A model generated the notes under the pieces. The model had not been told where the DNA came from, ran no database searches, and was given only the letters and a program-made list of their open reading frames with translations. This document shows positions 17,840 to 26,420 of a stretch of 64,000 nt of DNA, piece after piece. The first letter of the stretch is position 1, and the number at the start of each line of letters is the position of its first letter. Source of the DNA: CAVVSQ01 sp963848825 (GTDB lineage Bacteria > Planctomycetota > Planctomycetia > Gemmatales > Gemmataceae); assembly GCA_963848825.1 (NCBI GenBank), contig CAWKFA010000008.1:759303-823302 (forward strand). Direction: 5' to 3'. The translations under genes and the position numbers were made by a program.

Positions 17840-19045
17840 TTACGACACGGCGCTGCTCATCTTGAACACGGGCAGCAGCAGGCCCGCGACGACGATCAGC
17901 GTGATGGCGGCCATCACCAGCAGCATCACCGGTTCGAGCAGGCGCACGAACAATTCCAGCTGGCGCGAGGTCCGTTTTTCCAGGCCGTCGGCGATATCGA
18001 GCAGCACTTTCTCGAGATGATTGCTTTCTTCGCCGACCGCGACCATTTCGATGACATCGCGCGGAATGTATTTGCACTGGCCCAGCGGGCCGGCCAGCGA
18101 ATTGCCCGCCGTGACGTTCTCGGCCGCGTTGTCGATGGCCTTCGACAACACGCGATTGCCGGTGGAGTCTTTCGCGATACGCAGGCTTTGTAAGATCGGG
18201 ATGCCGTTCTTGAGCAGCGTGCCCAGGATGCGCGTGAAGCGAGACAGGGCGAGGTTGAGGTAGATGGTGCCGGCCGAGGGCAGCTTGAGCCGGATCGCGT
18301 CCAGCTGCGTCCGGCCTGTTTCGGACCGTGCCCAGTTGCGAAAGGCGATAAAGCCCAAAAAGGAACCGACGGCCACAACCCACCAGTAATCGAGCATGAA
18401 ATGGCTCGTCTCGATCAGCATGGTCGTCAGGAAGGGGAGCTCCCCTTTTTCATCGAGTTTTTTGAAGATCGGCTCGAACTGCGGCACGAAGAAGAGGACG
18501 AGCACGTTCAAGATCACGACGCCGGTGACGCCCAGAAAGATGGGATACGCCATGGCGCCCATGACCTTGGATTTAAGGTCTTCCTGGTGTTCGGTGAAGA
18601 TGGCGATGCGCTCGAGCACGTCTTCGAGAAAGCCGCCTTCCTCGCCGGCACGCACCATGCTTACTGCCAGCTCGTTGAATGCGAGGGGATGGGCCGCCAT
18701 CGAGTCGGCGAGGGTGGTACCATCGGCGACCTTGACGTGGACTTCGCGCAACACCTCGGAGAGGGCGGGGTTGGAGCCTTGCTTCTCGAGAATTTGCAGT
18801 GCCCGCAGCAGCGACACGCCAGCACGTAGCAGGTCCGCCAGCTGGGCGAAGAAGGTCGCCATGTGGCGCGACTTGACCTTTTTGCTGCTGCCCGCGAAGC
18901 CGCCCGTTTTGACCAGGTCGATGCGCACGGGGAACAGCCCACGCGCGTCGAGCATGGACATGACTTCGTGCTTGCTGCCGGCGGTCAGGGTGCCTTGGTT
19001 GCGCACGCCCGTATTGGCGAGTGCTTCGAACGTAAAATCTGGCAT
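17840..19045 (-). CDS. gspF: Type II secretion inner-membrane platform protein GspF
   Basis: This 401-residue protein has two GspF domains separated by membrane helices (about residues 165-190, 215-235 and 370-395). Signature stretches are FFAQLADLLRAGVSLLRAL in the first domain, MVRAGEEGGFLEDVLERIA at its end, and the repeat-like LGTLLKNGIPILQSLRIAK and MVAVGEESNHLEKVLLDIA in the second. GspF forms the core of the platform above the GspE ATPase. The start at 19045 has GAGG eight bases upstream. It lies between gspE and gspG. Confidence 0.95.
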   Translation of the reverse strand: MPDFTFEALANTGVRNQGTLTAGSKHEVMSMLDARGLFPVRIDLVKTGGFAGSSKKVKSRHMATFFAQLADLLRAGVSLLRALQILEKQGSNPALSEVLREVHVKVADGTTLADSMAAHPLAFNELAVSMVRAGEEGGFLEDVLERIAIFTEHQEDLKSKVMGAMAYPIFLGVTGVVILNVLVLFFVPQFEPIFKKLDEKGELPFLTTMLIETSHFMLDYWWVVAVGSFLGFIAFRNWARSETGRTQLDAIRLKLPSAGTIYLNLALSRFTRILGTLLKNGIPILQSLRIAKDSTGNRVLSKAIDNAAENVTAGNSLAGPLGQCKYIPRDVIEMVAVGEESNHLEKVLLDIADGLEKRTSRQLELFVRLLEPVMLLVMAAITLIVVAGLLLPVFKMSSAVS

Positions 19046-19102
19046 GGGGACCTCAGACTAAAAAAAATGGTTCTCGGCCGCTGACGGCATCAGGGATGAT
19101 CA

Positions 19103-20803
19103 TCAGACCATGTCCGACGCGGTCACGCGTGCGATTTCCTCGATTGTGGTTTGGCCGCTGAGCACTTTGCGCCAGCCGTCTTGCCGCAACGTGAGCATGC
19201 CGTTGGCCAGCGCGACCTTGCGAATCTGCAGCGAGTTGGTGCGCTGCACAATCAATTCCTTGATCGCGTCGGTGGTGACGAGCAGCTCATAAATGCCCAT
19301 GCGGCCGCGAAAGCCGCTTTGATGGCACTTGCGGCAACCGGCACCGCGCCACAGCTTGGTGGGGGGCTTGCCCTCGGCGACACCGGGAAAATCGGTGGGC
19401 AGATCGGGGATGTGCGGCTCGAATTCAACTTTGCATTCCGCGCAAATGGTGCGCACGAGCCGCTGGGCCATCACGCCTTCGACCGTGCTGGAAACCAGGA
19501 ACGGTTCGACGCCCATGTCGATGAGGCGGGTGAAGGCGCTCGGCGAATCGTTGGTATGCAGCGTGCTGAACACCAGGTGGCCCGTGAGCGACGACTGGAT
19601 GGCGCTTTCGGCGGTCTCCATATCGCGCATTTCGCCGATCAGGATAACGTCCGGATCATGACGCAAAATGCTGCGCAAGCTGGCGGCGAAGGTCAGGCCG
19701 ATCTTGTGGTGCACCTGGATCTGGCTGATGCCGTTTTGCTGATATTCGACCGGGTCCTCGACCGTGATGATCTTGGTGGCGTCGTCCTTGATTTCATTGA
19801 GTGCGGAATAAAGCGTGGTGCTCTTGCCCGAGCCGGTCGGCCCGGTGACGAGAACGATGCCGTGGGGGCGGTCGATCAATTTGCGAAAAGTGTTGTAGGT
19901 ATCGGGCAACATGCCGACATTGGCGAGATTGAACACCATGCGCGACTTGTCGAGAAGACGCATGACGATGCCTTCGCCGTGGATCATGGGAATGATCGAT
20001 ACGCGCACGTCGATTTCGCTCTGATTGACGCGCATCTTGATGCGGCCGTCCTGCGGCAGGCGTTTCTCGGCGATATTGAGCCTGGCCATGATCTTGATGC
20101 GGCTGATGATCGACGACTGAAAGCGGTTAATTTCGGGCGGCAGGGCCTGGGTCTGGAGGATGCCGTCGATGCGGTAACGAATGCGCAGCGCGTGCTCTTC
20201 GGGCTCGATGTGAATATCGCTGGCGCGCTCGTTGGCGGCCTCGACCAGGATTTCGTTGACGAGCTTGACGACGGAAGCTTCCTGGGCCATCTTGGCCATT
20301 TCGCTGTCGTCATCCTCGATTTCCTCGAGGAGCTCGACGTTGCCCTTGCGGTCTTCGACCATGGCGGTGACGGTTTCGCCGCCGACGCCGAAATGGGTCT
20401 TGATGAGGCGCGAAATTTCGCGCGGGCTGGCCAGCACCGCTTGCACGTGAAGCCCCGTGAGTGTTTGCAATTCATCCAGGGCGTAAACATCGAACGGGTC
20501 GCCGGTCGCCACCACGAGCGTGCCATTTTCGCGCGACAACGGCAGCAAGGAGCGGCGATGAACCAACTTGCTCGGCATGGCCCGCAAGGTGTCCGGCTCG
20601 AGCTTGAAGGTCGTCAGATCGATCAGGTCCATGCCGAATTGATCAGCGAGCACCGGCAAGACGGCCTCTTCCTTGACGAAGCCGGAATCGATGAGAATGT
20701 TATGGATGGCTTTGCCAGGCGCGGTCTTCTGAGCGGCCTTGACCGCGGCCACGTCCTTTTCGAGCAAGATTCCCTTTTGCACGAGTATCTGCAGCAGGTT
20801 CAT
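19103..20803 (-). CDS. gspE: Type II secretion ATPase GspE
   Basis: This 566-residue cytoplasmic ATPase powers pseudopilus assembly. It contains an N-terminal MshEN-like domain (LVQKGILLEKDVAAVKAAQK), an Arg-rich region, the Walker A motif GPTGSGKSTTLY, the Asp box (TVEDPVEY), Walker B (DVILIGEMRDMETAE), the His box region (GHLVFSTLHTND) and a zinc-binding tetracysteine (CAEC ... CRKC). Walker B has Met where Val or Leu is common (GEMRD), seen in many homologues. Start at 20803 has GAGG eight bases upstream. It is the first gene of the minus-strand secretion operon; a 188-base gap separates it from glcF, so the operon promoter probably lies there. Confidence 0.95.
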   Translation of the reverse strand: MNLLQILVQKGILLEKDVAAVKAAQKTAPGKAIHNILIDSGFVKEEAVLPVLADQFGMDLIDLTTFKLEPDTLRAMPSKLVHRRSLLPLSRENGTLVVATGDPFDVYALDELQTLTGLHVQAVLASPREISRLIKTHFGVGGETVTAMVEDRKGNVELLEEIEDDDSEMAKMAQEASVVKLVNEILVEAANERASDIHIEPEEHALRIRYRIDGILQTQALPPEINRFQSSIISRIKIMARLNIAEKRLPQDGRIKMRVNQSEIDVRVSIIPMIHGEGIVMRLLDKSRMVFNLANVGMLPDTYNTFRKLIDRPHGIVLVTGPTGSGKSTTLYSALNEIKDDATKIITVEDPVEYQQNGISQIQVHHKIGLTFAASLRSILRHDPDVILIGEMRDMETAESAIQSSLTGHLVFSTLHTNDSPSAFTRLIDMGVEPFLVSSTVEGVMAQRLVRTICAECKVEFEPHIPDLPTDFPGVAEGKPPTKLWRGAGCRKCHQSGFRGRMGIYELLVTTDAIKELIVQRTNSLQIRKVALANGMLTLRQDGWRKVLSGQTTIEEIARVTASDMV

Positions 20804-20991
20804 GCGAGCCTCACGGGCGCTAGAAAGTTTTATGAGAAAACTTTCATCAAACCCAAGTAAATTAAAGAGTTACATTACGAACCCATGATACCACCCAGGC
20901 TATCCGGTGCAAATGTTTTTGTAAATTTCAGATGAGAAAAGTAGCCAGGGGAAAGACGGGGTAAGGATGCGAGTATTGACGATTATAACGA

Positions 20992-22299
20992 TTATATGGT
21001 GCCCCCGGCATAACTCGCCCACAGCGCATCCACGGGGTGGGCAATCCAGAGCCCCGGGTTTTCGGCGCGCAGGTAGCGGCCGATCTGCAGCAGACAGCCA
21101 ACGTTACTCGTGAAGATCGCCTCCGCCCCGGTGGCGCGAAGGTTCTCCGCCTTGCGCAGGCCCAGGCGCTCGGCCATCTCTGGCTGGGTCAAATTGTAGC
21201 TGCCGGCCGCGCCACAGCAGATTTCACTTTCATTGAGCGGTACCAGCTGTAGGCCTGGAATCAGCTCCAAAAGCTGGCGTGGCTGTTTTCTGATTTGCTG
21301 CCCATGGCAAAGATGGCAGGCGTCATGGTAGGCGGCGCGCAGCTTGAGCGGATGTTGCGGCTTCAAGGGCCCAAGTTCCATCAGGAACTCGCTGATATCG
21401 CGCACCTTGGCGGCAAACCTGGCGCCGGCCGCGGCGGACGAGGTCGGCGCCAGCAGATGCTGATAATCCTTGAGCATGGCGCCGCAGCCCGCCGCGTTGA
21501 CGATGACGGCATCGACTTCGTCTATCGGAAAAACCTGGCAATTACGCGCCGCGAAGGCACGGGCGGGCGCCGCTTCGGCCGCGTGGTAATGCAAGGCGCC
21601 GCAACATACCTGGCTGCGCGGCAACAAGACATCGCAACCATTTTTTTGCAGCACCTTGGCCGTCGCATAGTTGGTTTCTGGAAAGAAGGCATCGGCCGCG
21701 CAGCCCGTGAAGAGCGCCACCCGCGCCCGGCGCGGCCCTTCCGCCGGCAGGAATTCCGGCAGGCGATAGTGCTTGCGCAGCGGCGGCACCATGGCATGTA
21801 ACTCGCGCAGCGTGCGCGGCAGAAGCTTGAAGAAGCCGATTTTTTCAAGGAGGCGGTCCAGCCCCGTCCACTGCATCAGCTTGGCGGGCTTGAGTGCCCA
21901 GCGCATGCGTCCGGCGTACGGAGTGAGCCCAAAAAGCAGCAGCCGTTTGAACCAGCTAAGGTTTGTTTGACTGACGCCGGTGGCCGCCATGTGCAAACGA
22001 AACGGCTCGATCAGCCTGCCGTACTGAACTCCGGAGGGACAGGCCGATTCGCAGGCGCGGCAATCCAGGCAGAGATCGAGGTGCCCCTTGACCTTGTCGT
22101 CGAGCTCGATGCGGCCATCGGTGACGCCGCGCATCAAATAAATTCGACCGCGTGGACTGTCATTCTCATCGCCCAGCTCGACGTACGTCGGGCACGCCGA
22201 TGTGCACAGGCCGCAGTGGACGCAATCAAGAAATAACTCGTAATCTATGCCAGCATCGAACCCTTTGCTCTTGGTGGCCAGCGGCAGCGTAGTTTTCAT
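20992..22299 (-). CDS. glcF: Glycolate oxidase iron-sulfur subunit GlcF
   Basis: This 435-residue protein has two ferredoxin-type 4Fe-4S motifs near the N-terminus (CVHCGLCTSACPTY and CLDCRACESACPSGV) and two CCG-type cysteine domains further on (VCCGALHYHAAE, ICCGAAGSYNL), the GlcF/GlpC layout. With GlcD and GlcE it oxidises glycolate to glyoxylate and passes electrons to the membrane. Its ATG overlaps the glcE stop by one base (TAATG), so the two are translationally coupled. Confidence 0.93.
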   Translation of the reverse strand: MKTTLPLATKSKGFDAGIDYELFLDCVHCGLCTSACPTYVELGDENDSPRGRIYLMRGVTDGRIELDDKVKGHLDLCLDCRACESACPSGVQYGRLIEPFRLHMAATGVSQTNLSWFKRLLLFGLTPYAGRMRWALKPAKLMQWTGLDRLLEKIGFFKLLPRTLRELHAMVPPLRKHYRLPEFLPAEGPRRARVALFTGCAADAFFPETNYATAKVLQKNGCDVLLPRSQVCCGALHYHAAEAAPARAFAARNCQVFPIDEVDAVIVNAAGCGAMLKDYQHLLAPTSSAAAGARFAAKVRDISEFLMELGPLKPQHPLKLRAAYHDACHLCHGQQIRKQPRQLLELIPGLQLVPLNESEICCGAAGSYNLTQPEMAERLGLRKAENLRATGAEAIFTSNVGCLLQIGRYLRAENPGLWIAHPVDALWASYAGGTI

Positions 22300-23567
22300 T
22301 AAATACCATCCACGAAACGGCCGGGGTTGAAAATCCGACGCGGATCGAATTTGTTCTTCACTTCACGCATCAGCCAGGCGTGCGTTGGGGCGGTCCCCCA
22401 CACCGCTAGCTTGGTCTTCCAGGCCGCAGGGCAGCGCGGTACCAGGACGTGCCCAGCGCCAGCACTGTCACGCCAGCGAGCCAGGAGCGTTACCGCGTTT
22501 TCTTCGGTCAAGCCGGCGGCATAATGCCCCTCGATAATGCCGTTGCCCGCATGCGCGCGCAACAGGCAGGGTATTTCCAGGCCGGCAAGGGCTCGGCAGC
22601 ACCTTGCCAGTGCGCTGGGCAATACGCTGGCCTTGAAGGTCACATCTGCCTTGGGCCAAAGACCCCACTCGGCCAGCGCTTGCCAGAGCGGCATGGCCGT
22701 GAAACCGAGCTGGGCTTCCAACCCGGCGACAGTGTGCTGACCGCTGCCCGGGCCGCTTTCACGTACAAGCTGTTGCACCTGCCATTTGACAGCTTCCGTA
22801 TTGCCGTCGAAGCCGACGACGAGCACCCAGGCCCCCTCAGGAGCGGTCATATTGGCCTGGCTGAAGATTTCGCGCGCGGCGGCGCGATTGCATAGCTCGA
22901 TGCACGTCGGACGTGTGCGGCTGGCGTGTATTTGCGCGAGCACCGCCTCGAGCACCTGGTCTTCACAAGCCAGGCTCACCAGGGCGGCTTCCTCAGGGCG
23001 AGGCCGTAGCTTCAGGGTGAGGCCCGTGATGATGCCCAGGGTGCCGAGAGAACCAATGAGCAGTTTGCACATGTCGTAGCCGGCGACGTTTTTGACGACG
23101 CGGCCGCCGGCCTTGAATTCCTGGCCCGCGTCGTTGATGGCGCTGATACCGATAACATAGTCGCGCAGGGTGCCATAACCCAGTCGCCGTGAACCACAGG
23201 TGTTGGCGGCGACAGCCCCGCCCAGGGTAGCCAGGTCGGCACGAGGCACGTCGATGGGCAGATGCAAATTCTCCGGCTCCAGGATGTCCCGTAGACGCTT
23301 GAGCGTGATGCCCGCTTCCACCGTGACGGTCATATCGCGCGCGGGAAAGTCGATCACCCGGGCCAGGCTTTGCATGGCGACGGCCTTCCCCTTGGCGCTG
23401 GGCGGCTGGCCCAGATGCAGCATCGTACCGCCGCCGACAGGGTAAAGAGCGTCCCTGTCGAGGGCCGCTTGACGGACGATGGCGGAGAGATCGCCCACGC
23501 TTTCCGGGCGCACCAGGGGTACCGGCCCAAAGCCATCGATGCGGCAAGAGTCATCGTTCATTGACAT
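22299..23567 (-). CDS. glcE: Glycolate oxidase FAD-binding subunit GlcE
   Basis: An FAD-binding PCMH-type protein of about 420 residues. The FAD domain is marked by LYPVGGGTMLHLG, VTVEAGITLKRLRDIL, DLATLGGAVAANTCGSRRLG and VIGISAINDAG. The C-terminal half is shorter and less conserved than in GlcD, as usual for GlcE. I prefer the ATG at 23567 (ACAGG upstream) to the longer frame beginning at 23603. It lies between glcD and glcF with a gap of about 145 bases to glcD. Confidence 0.88.
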   Translation of the reverse strand: MSMNDDSCRIDGFGPVPLVRPESVGDLSAIVRQAALDRDALYPVGGGTMLHLGQPPSAKGKAVAMQSLARVIDFPARDMTVTVEAGITLKRLRDILEPENLHLPIDVPRADLATLGGAVAANTCGSRRLGYGTLRDYVIGISAINDAGQEFKAGGRVVKNVAGYDMCKLLIGSLGTLGIITGLTLKLRPRPEEAALVSLACEDQVLEAVLAQIHASRTRPTCIELCNRAAAREIFSQANMTAPEGAWVLVVGFDGNTEAVKWQVQQLVRESGPGSGQHTVAGLEAQLGFTAMPLWQALAEWGLWPKADVTFKASVLPSALARCCRALAGLEIPCLLRAHAGNGIIEGHYAAGLTEENAVTLLARWRDSAGAGHVLVPRCPAAWKTKLAVWGTAPTHAWLMREVKNKFDPRRIFNPGRFVDGI

Positions 23568-23712
23568 AAACCTGTCATTACCCCGAAAGGCCCCAGGGCT
23601 CAACTTCGCGCGGCGTGCTCTCTACATGGCCGCGTGGCGACCCGCGCCGCTCTGTTCGATACACGCCCCCGCGGTCGGCAACATCTTGGCCGGACTGCAG
23701 CGGTTGTCAGGA

Positions 23713-25059
23713 TTAAAGGCCGAGCGCTAGTCGGAACATCATCGCCAGGTCTTCGGGCGTGAAGAGCTTGGGCATAAAGTCGATCTTTTCCACGCCGATG
23801 CCATGTTCGCCGGTGACGCTGCCGCCCAGGCGGATGCATTCATCGAGAATTTCATTGCTGGCAGCGAGCACGCGCCGGACCTGGTCCGGGTCGCGTTCGT
23901 CGAATAGCAGAATCGGGTGGATGTTGCCGTCGCCGGCATGAAAAACATTGGCGATCCTGACGTCATGGCGTTTGCCGATGTCCTGAATCGCGCGGAGAAT
24001 CTGCGGCAGCCGGGTGCGGGGCACCACGCCGTCCTGGGTGCAAAAACTGGGTGCCAGCCGGCCAACCGCGCCGAAAGCCTGCTTGCGGCTTTTCCAGAGC
24101 AACAGCCGTTCCGCGTCGGTGTTGGCCTGCCGCACGGCGCGGGCATTGTTCTTCTTGGCGATGGCGATGATGCGCTCGGCATCGCTATCGAGTCCAGCAT
24201 CGAGGCCGTCCACCTCCATGATAAGGACCGCGCCCGCATCGAGCGGAAAGCCAAACTTGAAGGCGGCCTCCACCGCTTGCAAGATGAGTTGATCCAGCAT
24301 CTCGAGGGCGCCGGGAATGATACCGGCGCCGATAATATCGCTGATCGTATTGGTGGCGTCATCGACTGTTTCGAAGACGCCCAGGAGGGTTCGATACGCT
24401 TCCGGGTTGCGCGTGATGCGCACCCAGACGCGCGTCGCCACACCAAAGGTGCCTTCCGAACCAACGATCACTCCCGTGAGATCGTAACCCGGATTGTCTT
24501 CCAGCGGGCCGCCGCTTTGCACGACCCGGCCATCGGGCAGGACAAGCTCCAGACCGAGAACGTGATTGACCGTGACGCCGTATTTGAGGGTGTGCGGGCC
24601 GCCCGAGTTGGTGGCCACGTTGCCGCCGATGGTGCAGGCCCCCTGACTGGAAGGGTCCGGCGCGAAATGATAGCCGTGGCCTTTTAGGTGATTGGTAAGC
24701 CAAAGATTGACGACGCCGGGTTCCACCACCGCGTACCGGTCGCGGTAGTTTACTTCCAGAATCCGCTTCATCCGGGCCAGGCCGATCATGACCCCGCCGC
24801 CCACGGGCAAGCAGCCGCCGGCGAGGCTGGTGCCGGCGCCGCGGGGCAAGAAGGGTATGCCCAGATCATTGCAGGCCTGGACGATGGCAACCACCTGCTG
24901 CGTGGAGGTGGGGAAGACAACGACGTCCGGCTTGTTCTTTTCGATGGTGAAGCCATCGCACTCGTAGACGACGAGGTCGCTGGGCGAATGCAGGACGCCG
25001 CCGGGACCGACGATGGCGCGCAAACGATCTACCAGGGAAGATGACGTCGCGGAAGGCAT
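23713..25059 (-). CDS. glcD: Glycolate oxidase catalytic subunit GlcD (FAD-linked oxidase)
   Basis: This 448-residue FAD-linked oxidase has the vanillyl-alcohol-oxidase fold. The FAD domain shows IPFLPRGAGTSLAGGCLPVG and GACTIGGNVATNSGGPHTLK, and the C-terminal domain has IANVFHAGDGNIHPILLFD and the final GSVTGEHGIGVEKIDFM, all strongly conserved in GlcD and D-lactate dehydrogenases of this type. Oxidises glycolate, possibly also D-lactate, to the 2-oxoacid. First gene of the glcDEF cluster. The frame is intact. Confidence 0.93.
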   Translation of the reverse strand: MPSATSSSLVDRLRAIVGPGGVLHSPSDLVVYECDGFTIEKNKPDVVVFPTSTQQVVAIVQACNDLGIPFLPRGAGTSLAGGCLPVGGGVMIGLARMKRILEVNYRDRYAVVEPGVVNLWLTNHLKGHGYHFAPDPSSQGACTIGGNVATNSGGPHTLKYGVTVNHVLGLELVLPDGRVVQSGGPLEDNPGYDLTGVIVGSEGTFGVATRVWVRITRNPEAYRTLLGVFETVDDATNTISDIIGAGIIPGALEMLDQLILQAVEAAFKFGFPLDAGAVLIMEVDGLDAGLDSDAERIIAIAKKNNARAVRQANTDAERLLLWKSRKQAFGAVGRLAPSFCTQDGVVPRTRLPQILRAIQDIGKRHDVRIANVFHAGDGNIHPILLFDERDPDQVRRVLAASNEILDECIRLGGSVTGEHGIGVEKIDFMPKLFTPEDLAMMFRLALGL

Positions 25060-25258
25060 GAAGACACGATATTGATTTTCGAAGAACGGATGAAGTTTAT
25101 GATAGCACGTTCAAAAGGGTTCGCCATCAGACTCGAAGATAACTGACGACTTGATCGCGCCACGTTCATACCATGGAGGGGGTTTTGAAGAGCTACCTGA
25201 CGGATTGCGATTGGTGATTGTTCATCCGTAAGGCGGTGTTCGCGCGAGGGTGAAGGAT

Positions 25259-25280
25259 GGCGGGAAGTGAACTTCCCGCC
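25259..25280 (-). terminator. Short hairpin after the oxidoreductase beta gene
   Basis: GGCGGGAAGT and its complement ACTTCCCGCC are separated by two bases, 32 bases beyond the stop of the downstream oxidoreductase gene. No T-run follows on the minus strand, so termination is only a possibility. It is the sole structured site I see in the 252-base gap to glcD. Confidence 0.35.
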
Positions 25281-25311
25281 GCGTCCAGCATCGAATCGTT
25301 CTGGAACCTGC

Positions 25312-26349
25312 TTATTCGACGACCCAGGTGTCGCCGCTATTGAATAGCTGATCGAGGTCGCCTTCGCCTTGCTTCTTGATCGAGGCATCGACCTGGGCAT
25401 TGAGGCCCTGGTCATAGATCGGGCGGACGACGTCGCGGAAGACGCCGACGGGTTCTGGGAATTCGGGATGACGCAGGCGGGACAGCAGAAAGGCCAGTGC
25501 CGGCGACTCCATCTTGTCGTCATGAAAGAGCAAGTCATCTTCGGTGATGCCCTTGCCCAGCTCGACGATTTCCGGCTGCATGCCGTTGAGTCGAATGCCC
25601 TTCTTCTTGTCTTTGCCAAAAATCAGCGGTTTGCCGTGTTCCAGATAGACGACATTGTCGGCCTTCACTTCCTTGTCCGAGGCGTAAAGGAAGGCGTTGT
25701 TGTTGAACACGTTGCAGTCTTGATAGACTTCGACGAACGCGGTGCCCTTGTGATGGGCGGCCCGTTCGAGGACGTTGGTCAGGTGCTTGATATCGACGTC
25801 CACCGAGCGTGCCACGAAGGTAGCTTCCGCACCCAGGGCATAGCACAGCGGCGAAACCGGATTATCGATCGAGCCGAAGGGGGTGCTCTTCGTTTTTTGT
25901 CCGAGCGGGCTGGTGGGGGAATACTGCCCCTTGGTGAGGCCATAGATCTGATTGTTGAACAAAATGATTTTGAAGTCGATGTTACGGCGGATGGCGTGCA
26001 TCAGGTGGTTGCCGCCGATCGAGAGGGCGTCGCCGTCTCCCGTGATGACCCAGACCTGAAGGTCGGGGCGGGTTATCTTGATGCCCGTGGCGATGGCCGG
26101 CGCCCGGCCATGAATGCTGTGGAACCCATACGTGTTCATGTAATAGGGGAAGCGGCTGGAGCAGCCGATGCCCGAGACAAACACGAACTTCTCGCGCGGG
26201 ATGCCGAGTGTGGGCAACACCTTCTTCATTTGGGCAAGAATCGAGTAATCGCCGCAACGAGGACACCAGCGAATTTCCTGATCGCTGGCGAAGTCCTTGG
26301 CGGTCAAGACCGGTAGGCTGCTGGACGGCGAGGTGGACACTTGACTCAT
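25312..26349 (-). CDS. korB: 2-oxoacid:ferredoxin oxidoreductase beta subunit (KorB-type)
   Basis: A protein of about 345 residues that binds thiamine pyrophosphate. It shows the cluster-associated motif RWCPRCGDYSIL, a SGIGCSSRFPYYM segment and the TPP/Mg motif starting ITGDGDALSIGGNHLMHA. With the alpha subunit it decarboxylates a 2-oxoacid (2-oxoglutarate most likely) to the acyl-CoA while reducing ferredoxin. I use the ATG at 26349 (MSQVSTS) rather than the longer reading, since upstream residues are low-complexity and basic. It follows the alpha gene by 71 bases. Confidence 0.9.
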   Translation of the reverse strand: MSQVSTSPSSSLPVLTAKDFASDQEIRWCPRCGDYSILAQMKKVLPTLGIPREKFVFVSGIGCSSRFPYYMNTYGFHSIHGRAPAIATGIKITRPDLQVWVITGDGDALSIGGNHLMHAIRRNIDFKIILFNNQIYGLTKGQYSPTSPLGQKTKSTPFGSIDNPVSPLCYALGAEATFVARSVDVDIKHLTNVLERAAHHKGTAFVEVYQDCNVFNNNAFLYASDKEVKADNVVYLEHGKPLIFGKDKKKGIRLNGMQPEIVELGKGITEDDLLFHDDKMESPALAFLLSRLRHPEFPEPVGVFRDVVRPIYDQGLNAQVDASIKKQGEGDLDQLFNSGDTWVVE

Positions 26350-26420
26350 GGCGTTTCGAGGGGCCCGAAGCGTTTGGGCGGCAGGCTGCCTGCGCCGCAC
26401 ACTCCGGACGCCTTGCTCCT

